A stretch of 64,000 bases of DNA from JBEBSD01 sp040394475 (GTDB lineage Bacteria > Bacteroidota > Bacteroidia > Cytophagales > Spirosomataceae). Shown here piece after piece: positions 54,288 through 62,929 of the stretch. Made by a program: the position numbers and the translations under genes. Within the stretch, counting starts at the first letter, position 1. Every line of letters starts with the position of its first letter. The DNA is taken from contig JBEBSD010000016.1 of the NCBI GenBank assembly GCA_040394475.1, positions 30,951 to 94,950 of the forward strand, in the 5' to 3' direction. Under the pieces are notes generated by a model. The model worked only from the letters and a program-made list of their open reading frames with translations, ran no database searches and was not told the origin of the DNA.

Positions 54288-55271
54288 ATGAAAACTCCCG
54301 TTTGCTTGTTGCTGGCAATTCTCCTCTGTCCCCAATTGCTGCCCGTTTCGTATGCCCAAACTTCCGATACACTTTCGTTTCTGCATATTACTGATACCCA
54401 TATAATTGATTTGTCCGGTTATCATACAGAAATTGCAGAACGTCGAAAACACTATGGACAAGGAGTCTCACCGTTTGTAGACTTCTTAACGCAAGCGCCC
54501 AAGCTACACGATGCTTCCTTTATCGCTCATACCGGGGATATGATTGATTTTTTTGAAGGAGAGACGCCTTCAGAAAGCATGCGGGCAGGCCAGATTGAGA
54601 GCTTCGCAAAATTGCTTGCTCACAGTAGTGTCCCGGTATATATGATATTGGGAAATCATGATATCAAAAGTAATTACAATAGTGCCGCACCAGACTATCA
54701 CTCAAAGCCCTACTACGCATCAGACGAGCTGGCAAGGGCAACCTGGATACAAAATGTACAGTGCTTCAAAAGCGGTACGTATTACAGCCAGACGGTAAAG
54801 GTAGACACCGTGCACTATCGTCTTATTTTTTTGGATAACAGCTATTATAAGGATAAGAAGGATAGAAATTCCGGTGTGCCATTTGTCACGAATTTGCCGC
54901 AACTTTATTGGTTAGAAAGTCAACTATCGGAATCGAATACGGATGTCGAGATTATTTTTATGCATATGCCGCTGCCTTGGGGTAATCCGGCAGAGGCAGT
55001 CTCTCTTTTACCGGCTCCGGATTCAAGAACGTTCGATTTGTATAGTGTGCTGCAGCGCCATTCTTCGGTGCGTCTGATTCTGACAGGTCATGAGCATGAA
55101 AGTGCACTAAAAGACTTTCAAACAAGAAAAGGCAATAAAATCACCCAGTTGATGACCGGGGCTTTCGGTCGCGATCACACTAACTGGCGGCTAATCAGGC
55201 TTACGAAAGATGGGATACTGATCTCAGAAACAGGTAGTGCTAAAACTCAGAAAGTAATTTTGCTTCGGTGA
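54288..55271 (+). CDS. Secreted calcineurin-like metallophosphoesterase, locus B
   Basis: A 327-residue phosphoesterase with a signal peptide (MKTPVCLLLAILLCPQLLPV, to ~25). The five metal-binding motifs are intact: ITDTHIID, AHTGDMID, LGNHDIK, FMHMPLP and TGHEHES. The ATG at 54288 is chosen over a TTG three codons earlier. It closes the locus B operon; downstream DNA to 55323 is short and the next gene is convergent. It probably takes phosphate or a phospho-group from the product of the preceding enzymes. It belongs to the same superfamily as, but is clearly different from, the phosphoesterase at 58.9-59.8 kb. Confidence 0.9.
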   Translation: MKTPVCLLLAILLCPQLLPVSYAQTSDTLSFLHITDTHIIDLSGYHTEIAERRKHYGQGVSPFVDFLTQAPKLHDASFIAHTGDMIDFFEGETPSESMRAGQIESFAKLLAHSSVPVYMILGNHDIKSNYNSAAPDYHSKPYYASDELARATWIQNVQCFKSGTYYSQTVKVDTVHYRLIFLDNSYYKDKKDRNSGVPFVTNLPQLYWLESQLSESNTDVEIIFMHMPLPWGNPAEAVSLLPAPDSRTFDLYSVLQRHSSVRLILTGHEHESALKDFQTRKGNKITQLMTGAFGRDHTNWRLIRLTKDGILISETGSAKTQKVILLR

Positions 55272-55323
55272 AACTCTCGATCGTCATACCGTGATCGATT
55301 CTCTCATCCTTCCACAAATGCAA

Positions 55324-56085
55324 TCAATAAGTAGCCCTGCCGCCGGATATATCGTAAATAAACCCGGTTGAAAAACTGTTTTCGGGAGATACAATAAAAC
55401 TGGCCAGGGCGGCTACTTCTTCTACGGTGCCCAGCCGGCCCATCGGAATTTTGGCGGTCATGTACGCAAGCTGTTCCGGAGCCGTGTCTTCGTTCATGGC
55501 CGTTTTAATGACAGCCGGAGCCAGGCCATTAACCGTAATACCCTGCGTGGCGAACTCTTTCCCAAGCCCTTTGACCAGCCCGATTACCCCGGCCTTGGTG
55601 GCTGAATAGCCCGACATAAAGGGGTTGCCTTCCTTTCCGGCGATGGATGCGATCAGTAACATGCGGCCGTACTCCCGTTGCGCCATCTGTCTCAGGCCGT
55701 ACTTAGCGATCAGAAAAGCACCCCGAAGGTTTACCTGGTAGATCCTGTCAAAATCGGCGGTGCTGTAATCAAGGATCGAGGTGCTGGTAGGACCTACAAT
55801 GCCGGCAGAATTGATGACGATGTCCGTTTTTCCGAATTGCTCAGTTACGGTTTGAAACCCGCTTTTTACGGCTTCTTCATCGCTCACATCCACGGTGATA
55901 CCCATGGCTTCGATACCGGAAGCCGTGAATTCCGCCACCGTCTGCCGCTGTTTTTGGGCGTCGATATCAAACAACACCACGGTTGCTCCTTCTTTTGCCA
56001 ATCGGGAGGCGATGGCTTTGCCGAGACCATCGGCCCCGCCGGAAATCACTGCTACCTGGTCTTTAAATCTCGTTTTCAATTGCAT
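55324..56085 (-). CDS. Short-chain dehydrogenase/reductase
   Basis: Cytoplasmic NAD(P)-dependent oxidoreductase of 253 residues, the classical SDR length. The cofactor motif is VISGGADGLGKA, followed by VINSAGIVG (NAG variant), the catalytic serine in LLIASIAGKEGN and the Tyr/Lys pair in YSATK. The C-terminal PMGRLGTVEEVAALASFIVS and ISGGRATY are typical of 3-oxoacyl-ACP-reductase-like and sugar-dehydrogenase-like SDRs. An acidic residue after beta-2 (LFDIDA) favours NAD+. It may oxidise a sugar released by the neighbouring glycosidase genes on the same strand; the substrate is not readable. Confidence 0.92.
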   Translation of the reverse strand: MQLKTRFKDQVAVISGGADGLGKAIASRLAKEGATVVLFDIDAQKQRQTVAEFTASGIEAMGITVDVSDEEAVKSGFQTVTEQFGKTDIVINSAGIVGPTSTSILDYSTADFDRIYQVNLRGAFLIAKYGLRQMAQREYGRMLLIASIAGKEGNPFMSGYSATKAGVIGLVKGLGKEFATQGITVNGLAPAVIKTAMNEDTAPEQLAYMTAKIPMGRLGTVEEVAALASFIVSPENSFSTGFIYDISGGRATY

Positions 56086-56091
56086 GGGGAT

Positions 56092-56130
56092 TAATGATTT
56101 ACGATGTAGGGGTGACGGGTTACGATTGCG
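56092..56130. repeat. Short heptanucleotide-periodic repeat, block 8
   Basis: The gap between the SDR and glycosidase genes reads GATTTAC, GATGTAG, GGGTGAC, GGGTTAC, GATTGCG, five consecutive 7-mers related to the ATTTACG units of block 6. Confidence 0.6.
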
Positions 56131-56136
56131 ATCATG

Positions 56137-58827
56137 CTAAAACTCGACTCGTACGTGACCTGTGCCGCTAAAATTGGTGATCGTAATGGTTTCTGTTTTT
56201 GCATCATAGGTGCCGCCGGTTACTTTTTTAGGGTGCTTGTTTTCCGGGTGCGGCAGTCTTATCGTCACTATGCGGGGTTTTCTGTCGCCGGGGCACTCAA
56301 CAGCCGCTTCTATATAGCCTTTGGCGACATTCGATTTTGCGGTTAGTTTGATTTTTCCGAAATAGCTGGCTGCACCGTCCAGCACGATTTCTTGGCCGTC
56401 TTCCATCCAGGTTCTTGGAATTGTTTTCAGGAAATTCAGCGAATTCCCGTCTTCCAGGTACAGCATCCAGCGTGTTTCCATTAAAAACCAGGCTTCTTCG
56501 TGCGTTTTGTGCTGGCTGACGCGGTACATGTGCTCCCAGAAGGTATAGGTCTCCCTGTCTGCATGCGCCGAAAAAGTATTGTAGTACGTATTTAGAAAGG
56601 GTTTTACCATCCCCAGCCTTGCCTGAAGCCAGTTGTGCCGGCTATAGTAAGGTTGGCTGAAGGCGGTATTTCCCTGGTAGAACAGCTCGCTGTGATAGTC
56701 CAGCAGCATTTTTGCCTCCGGAGATTCCGGTGCGATCACTTCGCAAAAGACGAGGTATAACGGGCCTAACATCGCATCCGCGGCGGTAAATGTTCCGTGT
56801 GACCAATAGGTTTCTTTTCTCTGAAACAACGCCCTTGGCCCGTCGGCCTCGGCCCATGGCGGCAGTGTCGGGACCCAGCGGCCATCTCCCAACGGTACGA
56901 CCGGAGATAGCCCCAACAGAGTATGAACGGTGGTCAGAATATCCTGCTTCCATTCATCGGCCTCTTTCTGGATGCGGCTTGCGGTAGCCGGGTCGGTTTC
57001 TTTGAGTACTTCGGCAATTCTTGCCAAACCCAGATACGCATAGCCGTTTAACATGAATTGATGATAGTGATCTTCAGGGTCGGCCACTTTGCCATCGATC
57101 ATACCATAGCCTCTGCCTTTTAATGCTTCTCTCTTGTTATTAGTCCGCCATTGGATCAGGTAATCACATGATTTCAGGATTTTTTCCTTCGAGCTATTCA
57201 GCCAATCGGTGTCGCCCGTATACCGGATGTATTCCCCCATTGACCACAACGCCGCCCCGGTTTCGACGGTATATCCTTCATAGTTTTGGATATACCCGTT
57301 GCTCAATTGCGTCTCCAGGAAATAATTCAATGCCCTTTTTGCCAGATCGTGCCAGCCCATTGACAAATAAAACTGGATAATGGGGGAGCTTTCGGTTCCG
57401 ATCGGGGTGTATACGCCGATGTTGGCCGACACGGTACCTTTTGGTTCCTGACCAAATGAGATCAGGTCGAGGTGCAGCAACCCTGCCTGCAGCATTTCTT
57501 CGACACGTTTTTCGGGAAGTCGGATAGTTCCGGCCGTAGCCAGTTTTTCTTTCCAGTACAGTCGGGCTTCTGCGAGTCGCTGCTCAAATGACTGTTTTGT
57601 TAATTCGGCAGCTTTACTAGCCGGCATAGGCGTGTGCGGCATAAAAATATCATATTCCGCTTTTTCGCCCGGTTGTAGTAAAATCGAAATTTCTTCGTTG
57701 TTCAGTGCTTTTCCGTTTAACCGGGAGATACAAAAGACCCGGTCGGTAGTGTAAGAAGAGAACCCGGTTTCGGAATCATATTGATGTATTTTTTGGTACC
57801 ACCAGCCCGTTCCCGGCCTGGGGGTTTTGATCCAGGCATACCGGGGCACCGCACCTTTGTTTTCGATAGTGGTGCGTGCGTATAATACCACGTCGTCTTC
57901 GAAATCATATGCCGTTTTCATTCTTTCTTCCACTTCCTTCATATGCTCTTCCTTGTAGGTCCTGCCGTGACTGTGCTTGTCTGCAACCACATAATGTGTC
58001 CCTTTATTGTTGGAGGCATTTAAAGGAGTTTTTGCAAAAGACACAAATGAAATCGTATGATACAGGACATCGTCATCCAGCAGCTCGGAATGATAAACGG
58101 GTAGGGCCCCTTCATCCAGTCTTCGGGTAATATTGTTTTTCACCCCGACGCCTCTTCCCAAGGTATAGATATAGGCGTTTTGTTCTTTTTCAGGATGTTT
58201 GATGTAACTGGAAGCATATTTAGGTCGTATGATTTTACCTTCCTGCGCCATGTCTTCCAGTTCTTCTGAGATTTCGAACATCCGCATATCCCGGCTGATG
58301 CCGAGCCAGATCGGCACACTCATTTTCCTGTTTGTGGGTGCCACAGCAGCGAATGAGGTTTCTTTCTCCTTTTCAATTTGTTGTATTTTGGTGCGCGTTT
58401 TACGCAACAGGATATCCCTTTCGACTTCTGTGTAAGACCGATTATCGGCCGCTGCCAATACCGCCACGCCATAATCTGAAATGAGAATGGGATAGTCGTT
58501 ACTGACATCCCGAAGGAAAAACGAAAACGAATTCCGGGGAGTTTTTACAGAAATGAGCGTAGGTTCCGGGCCGGGCTCCAGGTTGTAAGCCGCTATTGAA
58601 ATGGTTAGTCTTGCCCTGTCGGAAGCGGCAATTTGAAAGGTATTTCCTTTTGCCTTCCCTTTCAGCACTTCAACATTCCCGATAACACCATTGGTAACTC
58701 CTATTTCTCCCTGGACATTGCCTGCTTTCCATTCGATGTGAAATTTTAGCGGAGCTTGCCCATAGGAGGAAAAAACTGCATAAATGATTGCCAGCGCGGT
58801 GGCTACGATGCGGAGAGGTGTCAGCAT
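56137..58827 (-). CDS. Secreted six-hairpin (alpha/alpha)6-glycosidase-like protein
   Basis: A large secreted protein of 896 residues from the ATG at 58827 (MLTPLRIVATALAIIYAVFS, signal peptide to ~23); a GTG 14 codons earlier is less likely. The N-terminal ~400 residues are beta-rich. The middle (~430-760) is helical with GTESSPIIQFYLSMGWHDLA, YTVETGAALWSMGEYIRYTG and WLNSSKEKILKSCDYLIQWR, the look of an (alpha/alpha)6 barrel as in GH63/78/95-type enzymes. A C-terminal beta-sandwich (ITNFSGTGHVRVEF) ends it. No CAZy family can be fixed by eye. The next gene upstream on the strand is a phosphoesterase. Confidence 0.8.
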   Translation of the reverse strand: MLTPLRIVATALAIIYAVFSSYGQAPLKFHIEWKAGNVQGEIGVTNGVIGNVEVLKGKAKGNTFQIAASDRARLTISIAAYNLEPGPEPTLISVKTPRNSFSFFLRDVSNDYPILISDYGVAVLAAADNRSYTEVERDILLRKTRTKIQQIEKEKETSFAAVAPTNRKMSVPIWLGISRDMRMFEISEELEDMAQEGKIIRPKYASSYIKHPEKEQNAYIYTLGRGVGVKNNITRRLDEGALPVYHSELLDDDVLYHTISFVSFAKTPLNASNNKGTHYVVADKHSHGRTYKEEHMKEVEERMKTAYDFEDDVVLYARTTIENKGAVPRYAWIKTPRPGTGWWYQKIHQYDSETGFSSYTTDRVFCISRLNGKALNNEEISILLQPGEKAEYDIFMPHTPMPASKAAELTKQSFEQRLAEARLYWKEKLATAGTIRLPEKRVEEMLQAGLLHLDLISFGQEPKGTVSANIGVYTPIGTESSPIIQFYLSMGWHDLAKRALNYFLETQLSNGYIQNYEGYTVETGAALWSMGEYIRYTGDTDWLNSSKEKILKSCDYLIQWRTNNKREALKGRGYGMIDGKVADPEDHYHQFMLNGYAYLGLARIAEVLKETDPATASRIQKEADEWKQDILTTVHTLLGLSPVVPLGDGRWVPTLPPWAEADGPRALFQRKETYWSHGTFTAADAMLGPLYLVFCEVIAPESPEAKMLLDYHSELFYQGNTAFSQPYYSRHNWLQARLGMVKPFLNTYYNTFSAHADRETYTFWEHMYRVSQHKTHEEAWFLMETRWMLYLEDGNSLNFLKTIPRTWMEDGQEIVLDGAASYFGKIKLTAKSNVAKGYIEAAVECPGDRKPRIVTIRLPHPENKHPKKVTGGTYDAKTETITITNFSGTGHVRVEF

Positions 58828-58868
58828 TATAAGCGTTTCGATGTTGATTGGTAAGATTTTTATAGGCA

Positions 58869-59756
58869 CTAATCTTCATAAGCAACAAACTCGTACGTTG
58901 CTTCTTCGCCGCTAACGGTGAATTTGAGAAAGCCTCTCGGTCCGTGTCGGTTGCCCTTCCAGGAGGGACGCCCGGCTACAGCGCCGCCGGTGATAAAACG
59001 TGTTTTCCCTTCGATGTTCAGGTCTTCAAACCAATGAAGATGCCCCTGAAGAACGAATTTAAGCTTATGTTCTTTGAAGGCGGCGAGTACCTCATTGCGG
59101 TTCCGGATAGCAGGACCGGTCGGGTAGCCTCCGGAAGGTGGATAAATATCCGTAAAGGCAGAAACAAGCGGAATGTGTGCCGTCAGGATGATCGGCATGG
59201 TGGCGGGTGTGCGGGAAAGCACCTCTTTGAGCCAGTTTAGTTGTTGCTGGTCTACGTTTCCGATGTAGCGATAGTTTTCGACATCCAATACATTCAGTAC
59301 GATGAATTGCCAGCCTTTATGTTGGAAAGCGTAATACGGGTCGCCGAAATAGCGCTTGAACATTCCATCCTTATAGTCGGCGTGGGTGCTGTCTTCCGGA
59401 CTAACGTCGTAGATGGCAAAAAGCTCGTGATTCCCGACTGTATTGTATACGGGCTTACCGAAACGTTTGCTTTGCCGGGCATAAAAATGGAAAAGGCTGT
59501 CACTTTTAGCCTGGTTTCCGCGCATTACGTCATATACCTGATCGCCGCCGGACAGGACAAAGTCCGGGTTGATTCTCTTTACCCGCTTTACCACTTTATC
59601 GAAAGCATTGCCGGCGACCGAATCCGGACGGAGGTGAATGTCTGTCAGAAAAACGAAGGTGAACTCTTTCTTTTGTTTTTGAGCTTTTGAGTCCAAATGG
59701 ACCCCCAGTAGCAGAAGGCAGAGTAAAAAAATGCGCGATTCTAGTGCAATTCGCAT
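58869..59756 (-). CDS. Secreted calcineurin-like metallophosphoesterase
   Basis: A 295-residue phosphoesterase with a signal peptide (MRIALESRIFLLCLLLLG, to ~25). Its motifs FLTDIHLR, LSGGDQVYD, VGNHELF, LTAHIPLV and LQGHLHWFEDL form a complete dinuclear metal site, although the usual GDxxD aspartate-glycine motif is GGDQVYD. The C-terminal RFITGGAVAGRPSW segment is common in secreted Bacteroidota members. It starts the SDR/glycosidase-strand group and lies 41 bp before the chosen start of the glycosidase gene, so co-transcription is likely. Together with the three other phosphoester hydrolases in 32-55 kb it strengthens a phosphate theme. Confidence 0.92.
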   Translation of the reverse strand: MRIALESRIFLLCLLLLGVHLDSKAQKQKKEFTFVFLTDIHLRPDSVAGNAFDKVVKRVKRINPDFVLSGGDQVYDVMRGNQAKSDSLFHFYARQSKRFGKPVYNTVGNHELFAIYDVSPEDSTHADYKDGMFKRYFGDPYYAFQHKGWQFIVLNVLDVENYRYIGNVDQQQLNWLKEVLSRTPATMPIILTAHIPLVSAFTDIYPPSGGYPTGPAIRNRNEVLAAFKEHKLKFVLQGHLHWFEDLNIEGKTRFITGGAVAGRPSWKGNRHGPRGFLKFTVSGEEATYEFVAYED

Positions 59757-59866
59757 GGTACAAGAGAATGTTTTAGAATAATGTGCAAGGTACTAAAGAC
59801 AGGGGGAAATCCGGTTAGCGGGAGATTGCAGGGCCTCCTTTATTAAATTTTGTCTGTATAGCGATG

Positions 59867-61282
59867 CTATTTTCCGCTGCGGATGAACTTGATTTTCAAC
59901 AGGGAAAAGAGTGTCATTTTGAGCAATATCCAACCATGCCGGAACCGGGAGATGTTGGTTTCTCCATAGGTCCTGGCCCGGTATCTGATCGGAATTTCCA
60001 CTATTTTCAATTGTAATTTAGAGGCGCCGAATAGCAGGTCAAAATCGCCGAAAGGATCGAAGTTGCCAAAGTAGTGCCGGTTTTTACTGATTTTCTGATA
60101 GTTTTCCGCACTGATCACTTTTGTGCCGCAAAGCGTGTCTTTGAGGGGTTGTCCGAGTATCCAGGAAAACGCCAGACTGAAAAACTTGTTGCCAATAAGG
60201 TTCAGAGAGCGCATGGCTTCATTTTCCATAGGATATACCAGCCTGGTTCCGTTGATGAATTCCCCTTTTCCGGAAGCGATGGCGTTATAAAACTTGGAGA
60301 GGTCTTCAGGTGGAACGGTCATATCGGCATCGAGTATCATGAGAATATCGCAGCTCGCCATTTCGAAACCCTTTCTCACTGCGTCACCTTTCCCTTTCCC
60401 GTCTTGTTGTACCCATTTAATGTCGCGGCTACCCAGGTATTGGGGGGCTATGCGCTGAATTTCCGCCCAGGTATCGTCTGTTGAATTTCCTTCGACAAAC
60501 AGGATTTCTGTATGGCTTCCCATTTTGGGAGTTCTCAGAATCAGCGATTCGATGTTGCCTTTTTCGTTACGTGCCGGGATAATCACGCTCACTGTTTTTT
60601 TCGCAATCCGGGTGTGGTGTTCAGGAAGCTTTCTTGCCGTCATAAAATTAAGCAATCCTAGTCTGTTGATGAGAGGAAGCGGGCCGATAAACGTATTGAG
60701 CAAGTTGGAGAGAAGTGGTATGTAAAGCGGGGCGATCAGGTGTTTTGATTGTGATACCGTTTCGAATCCTGCAAGTCCCAGGAGGTTGATAATGTCATTT
60801 TTGTCAAGCCAGTTTTGTCTTTTTTGCGGCATCTTCAGGCCAATGGCTTCGGCAAGACTGAGGAGAGGATACCAGAGGAAATTTACAGTTGTGATCAGGA
60901 GTCTGGTGTTGGCATCGCAATTGGCTCCGATCCGATCGAATACCTTCTGTACATCCTGGAAACTTCCGATGCTATCGCTGACCAGAACAAAGTCAAAAAC
61001 GCCCTCCACTTCGTAATCTTCCAGTTCTGAAAGGTAGTAGGTGTAAGCCGGCCGATGTGCCCTTGCGTAGTCTAATTGTGAAACAGAGTTAGTCACGCCG
61101 ACGCCCAGCCGTGGATGAAGCGCTTCAAGCAGATACCCGGTGTTGCTTCCAATTTGTAAGATGGAGGCATTTTCGGGAATGAAGTACTTCAGGTAGGTGA
61201 CCAGGTACCGATAATAATAGGTGTTGCGCCTGATCCACTTTTCTCTTTCTATTCCAGTGATTTCATTAATTGGCTTTCCCAT
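59867..61282 (-). CDS. Methyltransferase-glycosyltransferase family 2 fusion protein
   Basis: A 471-residue two-domain protein. Residues ~20-180 form a class I SAM-dependent methyltransferase-like fold (ASILQIGSNTGYLLEALHPR, then FDFVLVSDSIGSFQDV). Residues ~225-471 form a GT-A, family 2 glycosyltransferase related to dolichyl-phosphate mannosyltransferases: VSVIIPARNEKGNIE, ILFVEGNSTDDTW, the metal-binding DADM in LMILDADMTVPPEDL, and ETNISRFRHGWILLKM near the end. No membrane helix is obvious. It overlaps the upstream membrane-protein gene by 34 bp, implying coupled expression and a joint role in making or modifying a surface glycan or glycolipid. Confidence 0.9.
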   Translation of the reverse strand: MGKPINEITGIEREKWIRRNTYYYRYLVTYLKYFIPENASILQIGSNTGYLLEALHPRLGVGVTNSVSQLDYARAHRPAYTYYLSELEDYEVEGVFDFVLVSDSIGSFQDVQKVFDRIGANCDANTRLLITTVNFLWYPLLSLAEAIGLKMPQKRQNWLDKNDIINLLGLAGFETVSQSKHLIAPLYIPLLSNLLNTFIGPLPLINRLGLLNFMTARKLPEHHTRIAKKTVSVIIPARNEKGNIESLILRTPKMGSHTEILFVEGNSTDDTWAEIQRIAPQYLGSRDIKWVQQDGKGKGDAVRKGFEMASCDILMILDADMTVPPEDLSKFYNAIASGKGEFINGTRLVYPMENEAMRSLNLIGNKFFSLAFSWILGQPLKDTLCGTKVISAENYQKISKNRHYFGNFDPFGDFDLLFGASKLQLKIVEIPIRYRARTYGETNISRFRHGWILLKMTLFSLLKIKFIRSGK

Positions 61283-62763
61283 AATACGTTAATCCATAGA
61301 TGAATTTGTTCTCCTTTGTATAGTTTGTAATTGGTTTCGGGGATTTTATCGTTAAAGAATATCGGCTCCTGTGCGTTTTGATCGCCAACATAAAGTATCG
61401 GCTGTCCGAGAAGCCACTCCTGACGTTCGGGACGCGTGCCGTACGATTTTTGAAAAATGGAGAGGTATTTTTCAGGGGCGACTACCTCTGCTCCTCTTGG
61501 TAGCGCTGCGGCGATTTTTTTGAGCAGGCGGCGATCCGGATCGTTGTACGGATCCTCCCGTGAGGGAGATAGTACATAGTAGAGCAGCTTTCCGAGGTCT
61601 TTTCGGGTGTCCATAAACGACCAACTGTGAAACACCAGGAAAGCGCTGAGAGTAACCTGGAGAATAGTACTCCATAAGCTGTAGGAAAGCGAAACCGGTT
61701 TATCGGACGGGGCAATCCGGATGATAAGATAAATGAAACTGCTAAAGAAAAATGCCAGCACGCTTCCGGCCCTGGTCGGGTAGGGTAACCCGCCGTCAAA
61801 ATCGGGAAAATAAAGGAGCCCTTCGACAAAAAATGCCGCTCCGAGCACCAACAGGTAAAATGCCAGAAAAAAAATCAGCAAGTTGCCGCCATAGCGTTTT
61901 TTCAGAATAGGGATGAACGGAAGAACCAGGATCACGAAAAACAGGATGAGCGACAGCACGAACTTGATCAGGTAATTGATCAGCTCGATTGGCTGGACAC
62001 TCATCAGAACCCGCAATGCCGTCATGAGCCGGCTGGGTCCGGCATTTTTAAAGGACAGCAAAGCCATTCCTGCAAAAAATACAACGACCGACCCCAACAC
62101 AGTTAAGAGCGTGCGTTTGGAAAGCAGTATACTTCGGGCAGAGGCAGCGGGCTTTTCAAGAACGGAGTCAGTGATTGATGCAAACAGCAGCAGTCCACCT
62201 AACAGAATGGGGGCAGATTCTTTGACCGTTGCCGTTAAGAGAAGGAAGACGGATGCCGGAATCCATTTTTTTTTTGCCAGGAAGAAGGCGGAAAGGCCCA
62301 TGAGCGGTACGTAATATTGCTCCGGGTGCCAGCCAAATACATCGACAAAAACCAGATAGGCGATAGGGCCTAATCCCATGAGTACCAGTGAAATCCAGAC
62401 AGCGTGTTTGCTGCGCCACGTAATGATTGTTTGTCCTAGCCGGTAGAAGAGGAACCCGGTCAAAAGGAGGTATGTCAAAAACAGACCGTATATGCCGGTA
62501 AGCCAGGTGACGGGCCCCAGTAAGAGAACAAAAAAATAGTTATGTAGGCTGTCGTGATGGCCATAATAAGTATCATACAAAAGGGGTCTGCCTTCCAGCC
62601 ATCCTTTACTTAACTGTAGTGCAATATGAGCATCAGCGAAGCTCTGGTGGGGGGATTCGAGTTGCAGCGACTTGAGTCCGAATCCTATCGCCAAAATCAA
62701 AAATGGGACTATTGCCAATAGTCCGTCTTTTTTGCCCAATGTAACTTCACGGTTTTTTTTCAC
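61249..62763 (-). CDS. Polytopic membrane protein, GT39/ArnT-like
   Basis: About 504 residues from a GTG at 62763 (MKKNREVTLGKKDGLLAIVP); a TTG 14 codons earlier would add polar residues before the first helix. At least 10 hydrophobic segments alternate with short loops, and a soluble C-terminal part of ~110 residues follows. The early AHIALQLSKGWLEGRPLLYDTYYGHHD segment resembles the first periplasmic loop of lipid-linked-sugar transferases (GT39/ArnT/PMT), where an acidic residue is catalytic. Overlap with the methyltransferase-GT2 gene suggests that this protein uses the lipid-linked sugar made by the GT2 domain. The assignment is tentative. Confidence 0.75.
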   Translation of the reverse strand: MKKNREVTLGKKDGLLAIVPFLILAIGFGLKSLQLESPHQSFADAHIALQLSKGWLEGRPLLYDTYYGHHDSLHNYFFVLLLGPVTWLTGIYGLFLTYLLLTGFLFYRLGQTIITWRSKHAVWISLVLMGLGPIAYLVFVDVFGWHPEQYYVPLMGLSAFFLAKKKWIPASVFLLLTATVKESAPILLGGLLLFASITDSVLEKPAASARSILLSKRTLLTVLGSVVVFFAGMALLSFKNAGPSRLMTALRVLMSVQPIELINYLIKFVLSLILFFVILVLPFIPILKKRYGGNLLIFFLAFYLLVLGAAFFVEGLLYFPDFDGGLPYPTRAGSVLAFFFSSFIYLIIRIAPSDKPVSLSYSLWSTILQVTLSAFLVFHSWSFMDTRKDLGKLLYYVLSPSREDPYNDPDRRLLKKIAAALPRGAEVVAPEKYLSIFQKSYGTRPERQEWLLGQPILYVGDQNAQEPIFFNDKIPETNYKLYKGEQIHLWINVLWESQLMKSLE

Positions 62764-62929
62764 AGTTGAGGGGACATCTGTTAAAAAAAGACAACTTATC
62801 TGCAACTATGCAAATTTTTTGCTATTGAATAAGCAGTAGTAGTGGCATTAGAAATGCGTCTCAATGTAGTAAAAAAAAATGTTGGTAAGGGTCAAATAGA
62901 ACGAAAATTCTTTCCTACCTGGAAATCAA

